From: Candidatus Poribacteria bacterium
GTDB taxonomy: Bacteria; Poribacteria; WGA-4E; WGA-3G
DNA: 41,812 bases
Direction of reading: 5' to 3'
Assembly (NCBI GenBank): GCA_012270795.1
Contig: JAAXHO010000197.1
Span: 1-41,812, forward strand
The position numbers were made by a program, and so were the translations under genes. The notes beneath the pieces are model-generated. The model was not told where the DNA came from. It searched no databases and was given only the letters and a program-made list of their open reading frames with translations. This document shows, piece after piece, positions 16,584 through 24,242 of this stretch. Numbering within the stretch: position 1 is the stretch's first letter; every line of letters starts with the position of its first letter.

Positions 16584-17543
16584 CTATATATCAGAAATAA
16601 TTATTTCTGGTGATAGATGCTTATTTTCTAACATATCTAACAATGGTTTTTGAAAATATTCCCATCCGATTTTAGATATTGCAATAGTCTTGACTAATTT
16701 ACTTAAGTTGATTCTAATTGGGATACCGTTAGAGGGGACATCTTCCATTAAGTTAGTCGTGTTTGAACTAAAATATCGGAAATCTTCCGCAAAAAGTCTA
16801 TCGCTGTAAAAAGGTATTTCTGATGTATAGATTCGATCTAAGTGATTTTCAAATATAGATTCCATTGAAATAGCCGCTCGGACTTCATTTTCGTCATCAA
16901 AGACCTTTTTCTTGTGTAGAATAGGGGCATAAAATAATTTTAGAACATTTTCATGATTATTTAAGTTTTCTTTTTCAAAATTCTCGTATCCCTCAATATG
17001 TTCTTCACGATAATCTTTATATTTTACCTTGCCTATGTGAACATGATAGTCTGCATATTCTAAACTATCTATGAGGTCTCCAATAGTGGTTCGAAGTGCT
17101 ATAGATGAGGGGTGTCTTTTGTCTCCATATTCTCCCCACATTATATAACTTTCATGTTTTTTTCTAAACCAGCAGCTACAATACATGAGGTGGTTAGAAA
17201 AGTCTTTTAGCAATGTTGCGAACGAGTGTTGTGTATTTATTTTTTCTGTTAATTGCGCTTTAGTATGGGTTTTTTCGGTTTGTGCTATATATTCTTTTTG
17301 CTTAATGAATGCTTCATCTTGTTTTATGGGTGTATTCTCTTCATTAAGTAAATTTGTCTTATGGACTTCTTTTAAGGATTTATCTGAGAGTGTGCCTTCG
17401 TTTTTATCATTGAATTTGTAGATGTTAGGAAAATAGAGTGTTTGACTGCTCAGTATTAACATAAATTTGTCTATGGACATGTATCGCCAAATTGTGTCAC
17501 ATCGTGGCGGCGTGACAAAATATGGACTTTCTTGGTAGGGCAT
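16584..17543 (-). CDS. DUF2971-like protein
   Basis: 319 aa, very AT-rich and Lys/Asn-rich compared with its neighbours. The N-terminus RYMSIDKFMLILSSQTLYFPN, then KFNDKNEG, the segment CSCWFRKKHESYIMWGEYG, the phrase SSIALRTT and the later DENEVRAAI are the pattern of DUF2971 proteins. The family is of unknown biochemical function but is common in defence-type and variable loci. It lies 33 bp after the GIY-YIG gene on the same strand, and its base composition suggests acquisition. AAAGGA lies rather far (about 12 nt) from the ATG. An 18-bp perfect palindrome (16592-16609) overlaps its last codons. Confidence 0.7.
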   Translation of the reverse strand: MPYQESPYFVTPPRCDTIWRYMSIDKFMLILSSQTLYFPNIYKFNDKNEGTLSDKSLKEVHKTNLLNEENTPIKQDEAFIKQKEYIAQTEKTHTKAQLTEKINTQHSFATLLKDFSNHLMYCSCWFRKKHESYIMWGEYGDKRHPSSIALRTTIGDLIDSLEYADYHVHIGKVKYKDYREEHIEGYENFEKENLNNHENVLKLFYAPILHKKKVFDDENEVRAAISMESIFENHLDRIYTSEIPFYSDRLFAEDFRYFSSNTTNLMEDVPSNGIPIRINLSKLVKTIAISKIGWEYFQKPLLDMLENKHLSPEIIISDI

Positions 17544-17576
17544 ATCTGATTGTTTTCCTTTTTCTGATGATGTTGA

Positions 17577-17942
17577 TTACCAAGGTAGATTTATGGTAAA
17601 ATATGCATTTTTTGGAATTGGACGTTGTTTATTTTCTATGGGATATAGGTGCTGTATCAGATATGCTTCGGCATTTCGCTGATCGTTCTCAATAGGTATA
17701 TATGCCCATGTTACGCGTAGTGAACCTGTAGATTTCCTGCGTTCTCTCATTGGACTATATAAAGTATATTCTTTCAGTCTATCTTTTATTTGCCCGCTAC
17801 CAACATAATGAGCTATCGGGATGTTGTTATTGTTTGTAAAAACAACATATATCCCTTCAACACCAGCAATGATGTTATTTATCGTATCATCACGGAATAT
17901 GTACCAAGAACCATCTAAGTTTTTAGACCAAATTACGTTCAT
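17577..17942 (-). CDS. GIY-YIG nuclease-fold protein
   Basis: 121 aa. The fold landmarks are present: GIY at residues 30-32, YVG at 46-48, Arg55 in KDRLKEY, Glu92 in AEAYLIQHLYP and Asn104, matching the catalytic Tyr, Arg, Glu and Asn positions of GIY-YIG nucleases. It has no extra DNA-binding domain. AAGGAG lies 7 nt before the ATG. It is AT-rich and 33 bp upstream of the DUF2971 gene, and the two may form a small accessory or defence cassette. The activity and target are unknown. Confidence 0.75.
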   Translation of the reverse strand: MNVIWSKNLDGSWYIFRDDTINNIIAGVEGIYVVFTNNNNIPIAHYVGSGQIKDRLKEYTLYSPMRERRKSTGSLRVTWAYIPIENDQRNAEAYLIQHLYPIENKQRPIPKNAYFTINLPW

Positions 17943-17969
17943 TTTTTTCTCCTTAACGTAAGATATTAA

Positions 17970-18623
17970 TTATTCTTCTTGAATCTCGTGCCGAAGTTGT
18001 AAAATTGACTCAGCAATAGAGATAAGATTCGGATTGATAGTCAGTGCTTGTTTGTAAGCGTCAACAGCCTTATCTATTCTACCCAATCTCAAGTAAACGT
18101 GCCCCATGCCAGCATAAGCACCAAAATGATGAGGATTGAGTTCAATGGTCTGTTTACAATCTTCAAGAGCATTTTCCCACGCTTCCAACACAAAATATGC
18201 AATTGCCCGTTGGTTGTACCCTTCTGCAAAATTAGGTGCTGCTGCAATAACTGCCGTAAATTGTTCCACTGCTTCCGATATTTTCTCATTTTCTAAGTGT
18301 TTCTTTCCCTTATTGAGCATGGCATCAATGGCTTCATCACCGGAACGGGACCAAATTTCCCACAACGCAATTTCAGTATTTAAACAGGTACGAACATCGT
18401 CGTTCTTGAGGTTTGCCACCAACGCAGGAACAACATGCATACCCCCTATCGGTCCCAGCGCGGTGGCTGCTGCGCGCCCCACAAGCGGATCGTCATTTTT
18501 TAGATATGCAACAAGGTTATCTTCAGAATATTTTATTCTGAGAAGTTCTTTTAAACTCGCTTCATCTTCTGCATTTTTGAACATTAGTGTCGCTAATTCC
18601 GAATACCCGTTGCGTATAGGCAT
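17970..18623 (-). CDS. HEAT-repeat plus TPR protein
   Basis: 217 aa. The first 95 residues contain HEAT-like helices (LKNDDPLVGRAAATALGPIG and a following repeat), and residues about 100-205 contain three TPR units (EAVEQFTAVIAAAPNFAEGY, NALEDCKQTIELNPHHFGAY, KAVDAYKQALTINPNLIS). It has no signal peptide. It is probably a protein-interaction scaffold; no partner is evident. It precedes the GIY-YIG gene by 27 bp on the same strand. Another TPR gene occurs at the window's right edge. Confidence 0.75.
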   Translation of the reverse strand: MPIRNGYSELATLMFKNAEDEASLKELLRIKYSEDNLVAYLKNDDPLVGRAAATALGPIGGMHVVPALVANLKNDDVRTCLNTEIALWEIWSRSGDEAIDAMLNKGKKHLENEKISEAVEQFTAVIAAAPNFAEGYNQRAIAYFVLEAWENALEDCKQTIELNPHHFGAYAGMGHVYLRLGRIDKAVDAYKQALTINPNLISIAESILQLRHEIQEE

Positions 18624-18692
18624 GCAGTCACTTCCTTGTCTCTAATTTTCAACAGATTATACCATATCCATGTAGAATACAACAATCCAAGT

Positions 18693-19664
18693 CTATTCTA
18701 TTGATACCTTTGTTTTTTCCCTTGCCGATTCATACGTCGCTAACACAATGGCGACTGCGTGTTTGCCACCTCTACCATCAACCATCGGGGTTTTGTTGTC
18801 ACGGATACATTCAACAAAATGGGTGAGTTCACCGACGACGTGGCTCGGACCGGAACGGTCAGGGACGATCTCCTGCCAATCTCTTTCACCGCGTTTTTTC
18901 AGGTATGCGACATCCGCTGCCATATCAAGACGGAGCGACCCTTCAGTACCGTCAATAATCGTTTCGTTTGTACCGCGAGCACCAAGGAAACCACCCCACC
19001 GCAGGATACCAACCGTACCAGTATCATAACGTATAAGTGAGACGGTATAGTCTTCCCAATCGTCATGCCCGGAAAAACTACCTACTTCTGCAGCTACGGT
19101 GAGTGCAGTGCCACCAAACCAGTTGATTAGGTCGGACTTATGGATACCGTTTTCTAACAAACCACCGACAGTGCCATACCAACTCTCTGGTCGGTTGCGT
19201 GGCGCATTATAGGGCCCCGTATAGTCGGTCTCAATATAAACAACGTTCCCGATGTCGCCAGCATCTACCATTTTTTTGCCAAGGGCATGAACAGGATAGA
19301 AACGAAGCACTTGACCAACCATGGTATGTGTACCTGCCTTGTCCGAGGCTTCAATCATTTCGTCCGCTTCTTCAAGCGTTAAGGACAGTGGCTTTTCACA
19401 AAAAGCATGTATTCCTGCTTCTGCTGCATCAACGACAACTTTTGTATGCGCCACAGGCGGTGTCGCAACAACGACACCATCAACAAGTGGAAAGAGTTCT
19501 TGATAGTCTTGGAATGCAAGGATGTTGTGTCTTTCTGCTACGGCTTTTGCTGCATCAAGTCGCAGGTCCGCGACACCGACAAATTCACAGTTTTCTACGT
19601 TAGGAAGTGAGTTACAATGGGAATTGCCCATCCCTCCTACTCCGATAACACCTATTCGAATCAT
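18693..19664 (-). CDS. Gfo/Idh/MocA family NAD(P)-dependent oxidoreductase
   Basis: 323 aa. The N-terminal Rossmann motif GVGGMGNSH (residues about 7-15), then VVVATPPVAHTKVVVDAAEAG, the family signature FCEKPLSLTLEEADEM with the catalytic Lys, and a C-terminal beta-sheet domain with GGLLENGIHKSDLINWFGG place it clearly. Members oxidise or reduce sugars and inositols with NAD(P). The ATG has a GGGGGA ribosome site and a good promoter at 19707-19735. The exact substrate cannot be read from sequence. Confidence 0.85.
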   Translation of the reverse strand: MIRIGVIGVGGMGNSHCNSLPNVENCEFVGVADLRLDAAKAVAERHNILAFQDYQELFPLVDGVVVATPPVAHTKVVVDAAEAGIHAFCEKPLSLTLEEADEMIEASDKAGTHTMVGQVLRFYPVHALGKKMVDAGDIGNVVYIETDYTGPYNAPRNRPESWYGTVGGLLENGIHKSDLINWFGGTALTVAAEVGSFSGHDDWEDYTVSLIRYDTGTVGILRWGGFLGARGTNETIIDGTEGSLRLDMAADVAYLKKRGERDWQEIVPDRSGPSHVVGELTHFVECIRDNKTPMVDGRGGKHAVAIVLATYESAREKTKVSIE

Positions 19665-19706
19665 GAGATTATTCCCCCTTTATAGGTAAAGCGTTTTCTA
19701 CTTGAG

Positions 19707-19735
19707 AATTTACCTTAAATTGGAGTTAGTGTCAA
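19707..19735 (-). promoter_or_regulatory. Sigma-70 type promoter of the oxidoreductase gene
   Basis: On the - strand, TTGACA (19735-19730), a 17-bp spacer and TAAATT (19712-19707), 42 bp before the ATG at 19664. Confidence 0.6.
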
Positions 19736-19763
19736 TAGGTTTATTTTGATGCGGAACGAAAAC

Positions 19764-20738
19764 CTAATCTATGGTTTCATGCTTCTCTTCCTGCTGAATG
19801 GCACGAATCAATGCTTCACTCATACGGTCGCGGAGTGCTTGTTGTCTTTCGTCTGTCCATTGATAGAAACCTTTCCCAGATTTCACACCGAGTTGCCCCG
19901 TATCTACCATTTCTCTGAGAAGCGGATTGATTTCGAATGAACTGTTCAGGTCTTTGTAAAGCTCTTCAAAAGCAGCAAGGACTAAATCCCAACCTGCAAG
20001 CTCAAATACTTCAAATGGCCCCGCAACACTAAGCCTTCTACCGAAACTGTTTCGCACAACGAGGTCAACTGTCTCAGCACTTGCAATGCCCTGTTCCACG
20101 ATAGAAAATGCTTCCCAAATTAGTGCTGCTTGTAGTCTTGGTCCCACAAAACCGAGTGCCTCCTTTTCAATTACCGCTGGCGTTTTACCGATAGATGTCA
20201 AAAGATCGAACGTCACAGAAACAGTTTCATCAGATGTATGAGGACTACGTATGAGTTCTACGAGTGGTATTAGGTAAGGCGGATTAAAATAGTGCGTGTT
20301 AAGTATCTTATCTGTGCGTTTTGCATTTGCACCGATCTGGCTTGGCATCAATGCGGTTGTGTTGCTTGCTAAGATGGTATGTGATTGACACATACCATCT
20401 AATTTCGCAAATATCTGCTGTTTTAGCTGCAAATTCTCGGATACTGCTTCAACGACATAATCAACATCTTCTACAGCTGCATCCAAATGCGTTGTGGTTT
20501 GAATACCTTGTAGTATATCAGGGATGCTCGTTTTTTCAATGAGATCGTTTTCAGCAAGCAGCGTCAGATTTTTGCTAATCTGTGCGCGTGCGTTATTGAG
20601 TTGTTCTTCGGTAATATCGTGAAGATAGACGTTGTAGCCTGCGGATGCAAATTCTTGTGCAATGCCGTGTCCCATGAGTCCTGCACCAATGACAGCGATG
20701 TTTGTAATGTCCTTAATCTTGCTTTCTACCAATTTCAT
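19764..20738 (-). CDS. 3-hydroxyacyl-CoA dehydrogenase
   Basis: 324 aa. The NAD-binding GAGLMGHGIAQEFASAG (residues about 18-34) with acidic D in YLHDIT, VVEAVSENL, ASNTTALMPSQIG, the catalytic His in NTHYFNPPYLIPLVEL and the C-terminal GFVGPRLQAALIWEA are characteristic of 3-hydroxybutyryl-CoA dehydrogenase-type enzymes. They oxidise L-3-hydroxyacyl-CoA with NAD in fatty-acid or butyrate metabolism. No hydratase or thiolase is adjacent. Its ATG overlaps the rsmI stop (ATGA), so the two genes are translationally coupled. Confidence 0.85.
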   Translation of the reverse strand: MKLVESKIKDITNIAVIGAGLMGHGIAQEFASAGYNVYLHDITEEQLNNARAQISKNLTLLAENDLIEKTSIPDILQGIQTTTHLDAAVEDVDYVVEAVSENLQLKQQIFAKLDGMCQSHTILASNTTALMPSQIGANAKRTDKILNTHYFNPPYLIPLVELIRSPHTSDETVSVTFDLLTSIGKTPAVIEKEALGFVGPRLQAALIWEAFSIVEQGIASAETVDLVVRNSFGRRLSVAGPFEVFELAGWDLVLAAFEELYKDLNSSFEINPLLREMVDTGQLGVKSGKGFYQWTDERQQALRDRMSEALIRAIQQEEKHETID

Positions 20739-21415
20739 GCTCCAATAACAATAGTAAATTCCCCGCGAGGTTCAGTCTTTCGGAATTTCTCAAGTGCTTC
20801 ACTGATGTTACCCCGAAATATCTCTTCAAAGTGTTTGGTGAGTTCACGTGTGATGACAATATCGCGTTCTCCCATAACCTCAAGTGCATCTTCAAGAAAA
20901 CGACAGAGTCGGTGTGGAGATTCAAAGAGGATCAACGTCCGTTCCTCATTTGCCAGTTGTGTCAATTGCCGTTTCCGTTTACCCGATTTTGGTGAAAGGA
21001 ATCCTTCAAAGGTGAAGTTATGTAAGGGTAGACCTGAAACGGCAGCTGCAGTGAGGACTGCTGAAGCACCCGGTATCGGTACGATGGTTATGTCTTCAGC
21101 AATGCATTCCTGTAGCAGTGGGTATCCCGGATCGGAGATGATGGGAGTGCCAGCATTCGATACAAGGGCAATGGACTCGCCATCCTTCAGTCTTGCAACG
21201 ATTTTTTCAGTCTTCGTCCGTTGGTTGCCTTCAAAATAACTTGTGAGCGGTGTTTTGATTTCGTAATGTGTAAGGAGTCTGCGTGTTTTGCGTGTGTCTT
21301 CAGCGGCAATCAGGTCTACCTCTTTGAGGATACGTAAGGCGCGGCGTGTGATGTCCTCTAAATTCCCAATCGGTGTGCTGACAAGGTATAGGGTGCCGAG
21401 GTTGGTGTCGCGCAT
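20735..21415 (-). CDS. rsmI: 16S rRNA 2'-O-ribose methyltransferase RsmI
   Basis: 226 aa from the ATG at 21415; a TTG four codons upstream is also open and neither start has a clear ribosome site. The SAM methyltransferase (tetrapyrrole methylase) fold is obvious: LYLVSTPIGNLEDIT, AAEDTRKTRRLL, VSNAGTPIISDPGYPL, the loop PIPGASAVLTAAAVSGLP, and ILFESPHRL. RsmI methylates C1402 of 16S rRNA. The protein ends at about the catalytic domain (FTIVIGA), lacking the extra C-terminal region of roughly 50 residues in longer members such as that of E. coli. It overlaps the dehydrogenase gene by 4 bp. Confidence 0.9.
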   Translation of the reverse strand: MRDTNLGTLYLVSTPIGNLEDITRRALRILKEVDLIAAEDTRKTRRLLTHYEIKTPLTSYFEGNQRTKTEKIVARLKDGESIALVSNAGTPIISDPGYPLLQECIAEDITIVPIPGASAVLTAAAVSGLPLHNFTFEGFLSPKSGKRKRQLTQLANEERTLILFESPHRLCRFLEDALEVMGERDIVITRELTKHFEEIFRGNISEALEKFRKTEPRGEFTIVIGA

Positions 21416-21449
21416 TGATTTTGTCAACTATCAGTGTTAACCTTGCTCA

Positions 21450-21630
21450 CTAAATAGGACAGAGGCATTCAATTGTCAAATTTCGTTCTTGTAGGAGGGG
21501 TTTTCAACCCCGAATTTTCCCTATCTTCTGTAGGAGCGACCTTTGGTCGCGACCAGAGGTCGCTCCTACCTTAAGAACCTATGTTAGATTATGTGCTAAA
21601 TCGACAATTGAATGCCTCTGCTAAATAGGA
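21450..21630. mobile_element. Small inverted-repeat element with 10-bp target duplication at a stop codon
   Basis: The element is 21460-21620 (161 bp). CAGAGGCATTCAATTGTC (21460-21477) and its exact complement (21603-21620) are the termini, flanked by identical CTAAATAGGA copies (21450-21459, 21621-21630). The right copy contains the stop codon and last two codons of the NADAR gene, so insertion occurred at its stop without changing the protein. Inside are the GGGGTTTTCAACCCC palindrome (21497-21511) and a 13-bp-arm hairpin GTAGGAGCGACCT (21530-21542 with 21557-21569). No ORF. Before insertion, about 35 bp separated the NADAR stop from rsmI. Confidence 0.9.
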
Positions 21631-22325
21631 AGTTTGAGTTGATACGGTATTAATTCTGTTGGTGGAAGCAGGCCCTTATCCGTTATAAGTTCAAAGTAAT
21701 AATCCTTATCTTCAAATATTTGTTTATCAATTAATCCATTTCTTGATAGCGAAACAAATAAAGCTGCAGCACGTGCTTGACAATTTAACGAACGTTTCGG
21801 ATTGAAAACGATATCTGAAAAACCTTGAAATATTTCAAGTTGTTGTGTCAAATCTTTCTTTTTTTGATATAACGCAGTGATATATAGCCAGTCATAGAAA
21901 GCCGTTTTGGGTTCAATTGGAAAATCTTCTCCACAGAAGGCAAAGGCGACTATTTCCCCAGAATTCTGCAACCGTTCATCTGTCTTTGCCGACCTACTTG
22001 AAACTGAATATAGATCGTGGTACGGACCGCCATTTTCAAATACCTTACTTCCTTGATATGCACACTCCACACTCATCTTCTGTCCGTTTGACGTTTCTAA
22101 TGGCAGATTAAAGGCACTTAGCGAAACTCCCAGACGTGATTCCGATTTACGCGAGATTTCCAAAATCGGAGCGATCCCTTGTTTTGCGGCAGCTGCATGT
22201 AAAGATGCAATGGTTTTTTGCATCTGCGATTTTGCAAAACCCGTGTACCATTCGAACTCTATGTCTATTGTGTCAACATACGGAAATCTGCTAAACTCAG
22301 GGGTAAAAATTGGACGGTTTGCCAT
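21621..22325 (-). CDS. NADAR-domain antitoxin associated with DarT1
   Basis: 234 aa. The sequence pattern (start MANRPIFTPEF, then DIEFEWYTGFAKSQMQKTI, LEISRKSESRLGVSLSAFNL, SVECAYQGSKVFENGGPY, SRSAKTDERL and EPKTAFYDWLYITALY) is that of the DarT1-associated NADAR family, sometimes filed as DUF6977. In characterised systems NADAR removes ADP-ribose from guanine bases in DNA modified by DarT1. The gene lies 12 bp downstream of the DarT1-type gene, the order expected for toxin and cognate antitoxin. Its stop codon is within the target duplication of the element at 21460-21620. Confidence 0.85.
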   Translation of the reverse strand: MANRPIFTPEFSRFPYVDTIDIEFEWYTGFAKSQMQKTIASLHAAAAKQGIAPILEISRKSESRLGVSLSAFNLPLETSNGQKMSVECAYQGSKVFENGGPYHDLYSVSSRSAKTDERLQNSGEIVAFAFCGEDFPIEPKTAFYDWLYITALYQKKKDLTQQLEIFQGFSDIVFNPKRSLNCQARAAALFVSLSRNGLIDKQIFEDKDYYFELITDKGLLPPTELIPYQLKLPI

Positions 22326-22337
22326 TGTTTTAACTCC

Positions 22338-23384
22338 TTATTGAGATCTGTGTTTTTGCCATGCTTTATAATCACATCTAGGTCTGAAGTAAGATTCATT
22401 AGCACAAAACCTTTGGGGATAAGTTCCTGAGTTTTCTTCAAACCACGCTTTTAAAGCAGCTTCATTATAAAAATGGACTTCTTTGATGTACTCTGCTGAA
22501 ATTGAATCAAATACAAGAACTTCCGCTTCAGGATGTGTTGGGTAATTATCTGGTATTTGTTGACGCTGATAAGGCGATCCATCTGGGTGATAATCCGAAG
22601 ACGCGAACATCCTTTCTAACGATACGAGTCTTTTCCGATCCTGTAATGGAACACGGAGGACAGGTTCAAAGCGCGCATTTTGGTGGCAAAACGCGCAATC
22701 TAACTCCCATAATACCCTCACATCAAGCAGCAAGACAACCCATTCGTGTTGTTTAGTACGACCAGTCTTACTGAAAAACATCCTATAATTTGGAAAACTG
22801 ATGCTCAAGCAAATTGCCTCTTTGCATCCGTTACCTCGATCCTGATCAGTAAACTGTGGCCGATATTCTGCGGGAATTGACTCTAGAAAAAAACGACTGA
22901 GTAAGCCCCTTCTTTTATCTAAAATACTACGTAGACGGTCGATTCGGGTAAAATGGCAAAGTGTTTCTATATCACGTTCATGGCAAACCTGTTGTATTTC
23001 AGATAGTTTTACTTCGTTGACCCAAACTACGATTTGATTGTATCCTACTTTTTCGGTCGCCCACACTGGTCGTAAATTCCAGATTTCGCCAGTGAGGTTA
23101 ATCTCGTTACCCTTACGGTAGTATTTGTTGATAATCTCAGCTGTCTGACCGTATACTTTACAGTAGAAATGTTCAAACTCAATTCCTTGCCTGAGAACGT
23201 AAAGAGGAGGATCCCAGTTAGAATCCATTTTCTCAACGCCAAAGTCACAGGTGACCTTTCCGTTCGGCAGATACCTTAGGTTGGGATCGCGTGTAAGAAT
23301 TCCAGTTCCGATATAATCGGGTTCTGGTTTAGACTTTCCACTATTCAAAATAAATTGGTCTAAATCAATCCATTTGTGTCTCAA
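22338..23384 (-). CDS. darT1: DarT1-type DNA ADP-ribosyltransferase fused to an SSB-like OB-fold
   Basis: 348 aa. Residues about 24-128 look like a single-strand DNA-binding protein: GTGILTRDPNLRYLPNGK, then FEHFYCKVYGQTAEIIN and YYRKGNEINLTGEIWNL align in order with SSB cores. Residues about 135-310 are DarT: CHFTRIDRLRSIL (His144, Thr146 for NAD), DQDR (179-183) near the substrate site, AICLSISFPNYRMFF, WVVLLLDVRVLWELDCAFC, and catalytic-type Glu288 in PEAEVLVFDSI. DarT enzymes ADP-ribosylate bases of single-stranded DNA; the DarT1 branch is reported to act on guanine. A built-in SSB domain would bring the enzyme to its substrate. Two bp follow the PIN gene and the NADAR gene comes next. 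Confidence 0.85.
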   Translation of the reverse strand: MRHKWIDLDQFILNSGKSKPEPDYIGTGILTRDPNLRYLPNGKVTCDFGVEKMDSNWDPPLYVLRQGIEFEHFYCKVYGQTAEIINKYYRKGNEINLTGEIWNLRPVWATEKVGYNQIVVWVNEVKLSEIQQVCHERDIETLCHFTRIDRLRSILDKRRGLLSRFFLESIPAEYRPQFTDQDRGNGCKEAICLSISFPNYRMFFSKTGRTKQHEWVVLLLDVRVLWELDCAFCHQNARFEPVLRVPLQDRKRLVSLERMFASSDYHPDGSPYQRQQIPDNYPTHPEAEVLVFDSISAEYIKEVHFYNEAALKAWFEENSGTYPQRFCANESYFRPRCDYKAWQKHRSQ

Positions 23385-23386
23385 GT

Positions 23387-23896
23387 TTAGATGTTTTGTT
23401 TAGGTTCATCAAAAATCGCGGATATAGATCGAAATTTTAGAGAATCTTTTGTTTCAATTTCTGCCACCACCCTCCTCACATCAGGAACTGGCAAAATATT
23501 TAACTCCCAGAGTGATCTTAAAATTTCAGCAAGGTTGGTACAATGAATCCCATTTGTTTGGCAGTGATGCCTCACACGCCGTTCATTACTCGCCAAAAGT
23601 GCAGTAAGACGTTTACATATTGCCATAGATTCGCGTTCACCCATACCTAGTGTATCTGGAAGAGAACCCATGAATTTCTCGTCTACTGCTAACAGGTGAT
23701 ATGTTTGTAGTCTACCTTGTGTGTGCAATTCCATGATTGCATTTGCAAAAGGGAATCCCTTTGAGACACCTACCTTAATTTCATTTTCTACAGCATCGGA
23801 AATATTTAGTACTTCTTGATCAAAAACTGCAAACAGTAATGGTAAACGCTGAATTTTGGAGAAAATTGAAAGGACATCGGTATCAATAAATACCAA
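23387..23896 (-). CDS. PIN-domain protein, probable toxin of a UPF0175/PIN pair
   Basis: 169 aa. A PIN-like fold is suggested by IDTDVLSIF at the N-terminus (acidic residues 5 and 7) and by GMGERESMAICKRLTALLAS, where the central Glu lies. This resembles DUF3368 toxins. In that family the next motif is usually DD followed by Arg; here it is SNERR (about residues 103-107), so one acidic metal ligand may be displaced or lost. It is preceded by the antitoxin gene (5 bp gap) and followed by the DarT1 fusion gene (2 bp gap), indicating one transcript. Activity as an RNase is inferred from the family. Confidence 0.7.
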   Translation of the reverse strand: MVFIDTDVLSIFSKIQRLPLLFAVFDQEVLNISDAVENEIKVGVSKGFPFANAIMELHTQGRLQTYHLLAVDEKFMGSLPDTLGMGERESMAICKRLTALLASNERRVRHHCQTNGIHCTNLAEILRSLWELNILPVPDVRRVVAEIETKDSLKFRSISAIFDEPKQNI

Positions 23897-23901
23897 AACT
23901 A

Positions 23902-24174
23902 TTATTCCTCAGTTTGTTTTTTTTCTTTGTGAAAACTGTTGATGAGTGAAACACCTTCTTTCAACTCCGCTACCGAGTTTACCTCAACAATTTTCAAGAT
24001 ACCTTTTGCTTTTAAAACCGATTCAAATTCAAAACGGTGCATCCCCGCAAGTTCCGAAGCTCTTCCCAGTGTTACTTCTCCATCTTGATAGAGTTGAATT
24101 GCAACATCAAGGCGGGGTTTCTTTTTGTTACGCCCTTTCTTGGCAAGATCATCAACGATCAAGGTGTCTGTCAT
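23902..24174 (-). CDS. UPF0175-like antitoxin
   Basis: 90 aa. The central segment AIQLYQDGEVTLGRASELAG followed by M-H-R-F-E-F is the UPF0175 hallmark, a small helix-turn-helix-like DNA-binding protein usually encoded just upstream of a PIN toxin of the DUF3368 type. AGGAG is 10 nt before the ATG. It is the first gene of the four-gene unit and probably autoregulates the promoter at 24206-24235 through the palindrome AGTATACT. Confidence 0.75.
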   Translation of the reverse strand: MTDTLIVDDLAKKGRNKKKPRLDVAIQLYQDGEVTLGRASELAGMHRFEFESVLKAKGILKIVEVNSVAELKEGVSLINSFHKEKKQTEE

Positions 24175-24205
24175 GATGTGTATTCTCCTTAAAATGATAT
24201 AGTAA

Positions 24206-24235
24206 AGTATACTACATTATTACATAAGAATTCAA
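24206..24235 (-). promoter_or_regulatory. Promoter and possible operator of the toxin-antitoxin operon
   Basis: On the - strand TTGAAT (24235-24230), an 18-bp spacer and TATACT (24211-24206). The palindrome AGTATACT (24206-24213) covers the -10 and could be the binding site of the UPF0175-like protein. The element at 24250-24533 ends 15 bp upstream. Confidence 0.5.
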
Positions 24236-24242
24236 TCCGTTT

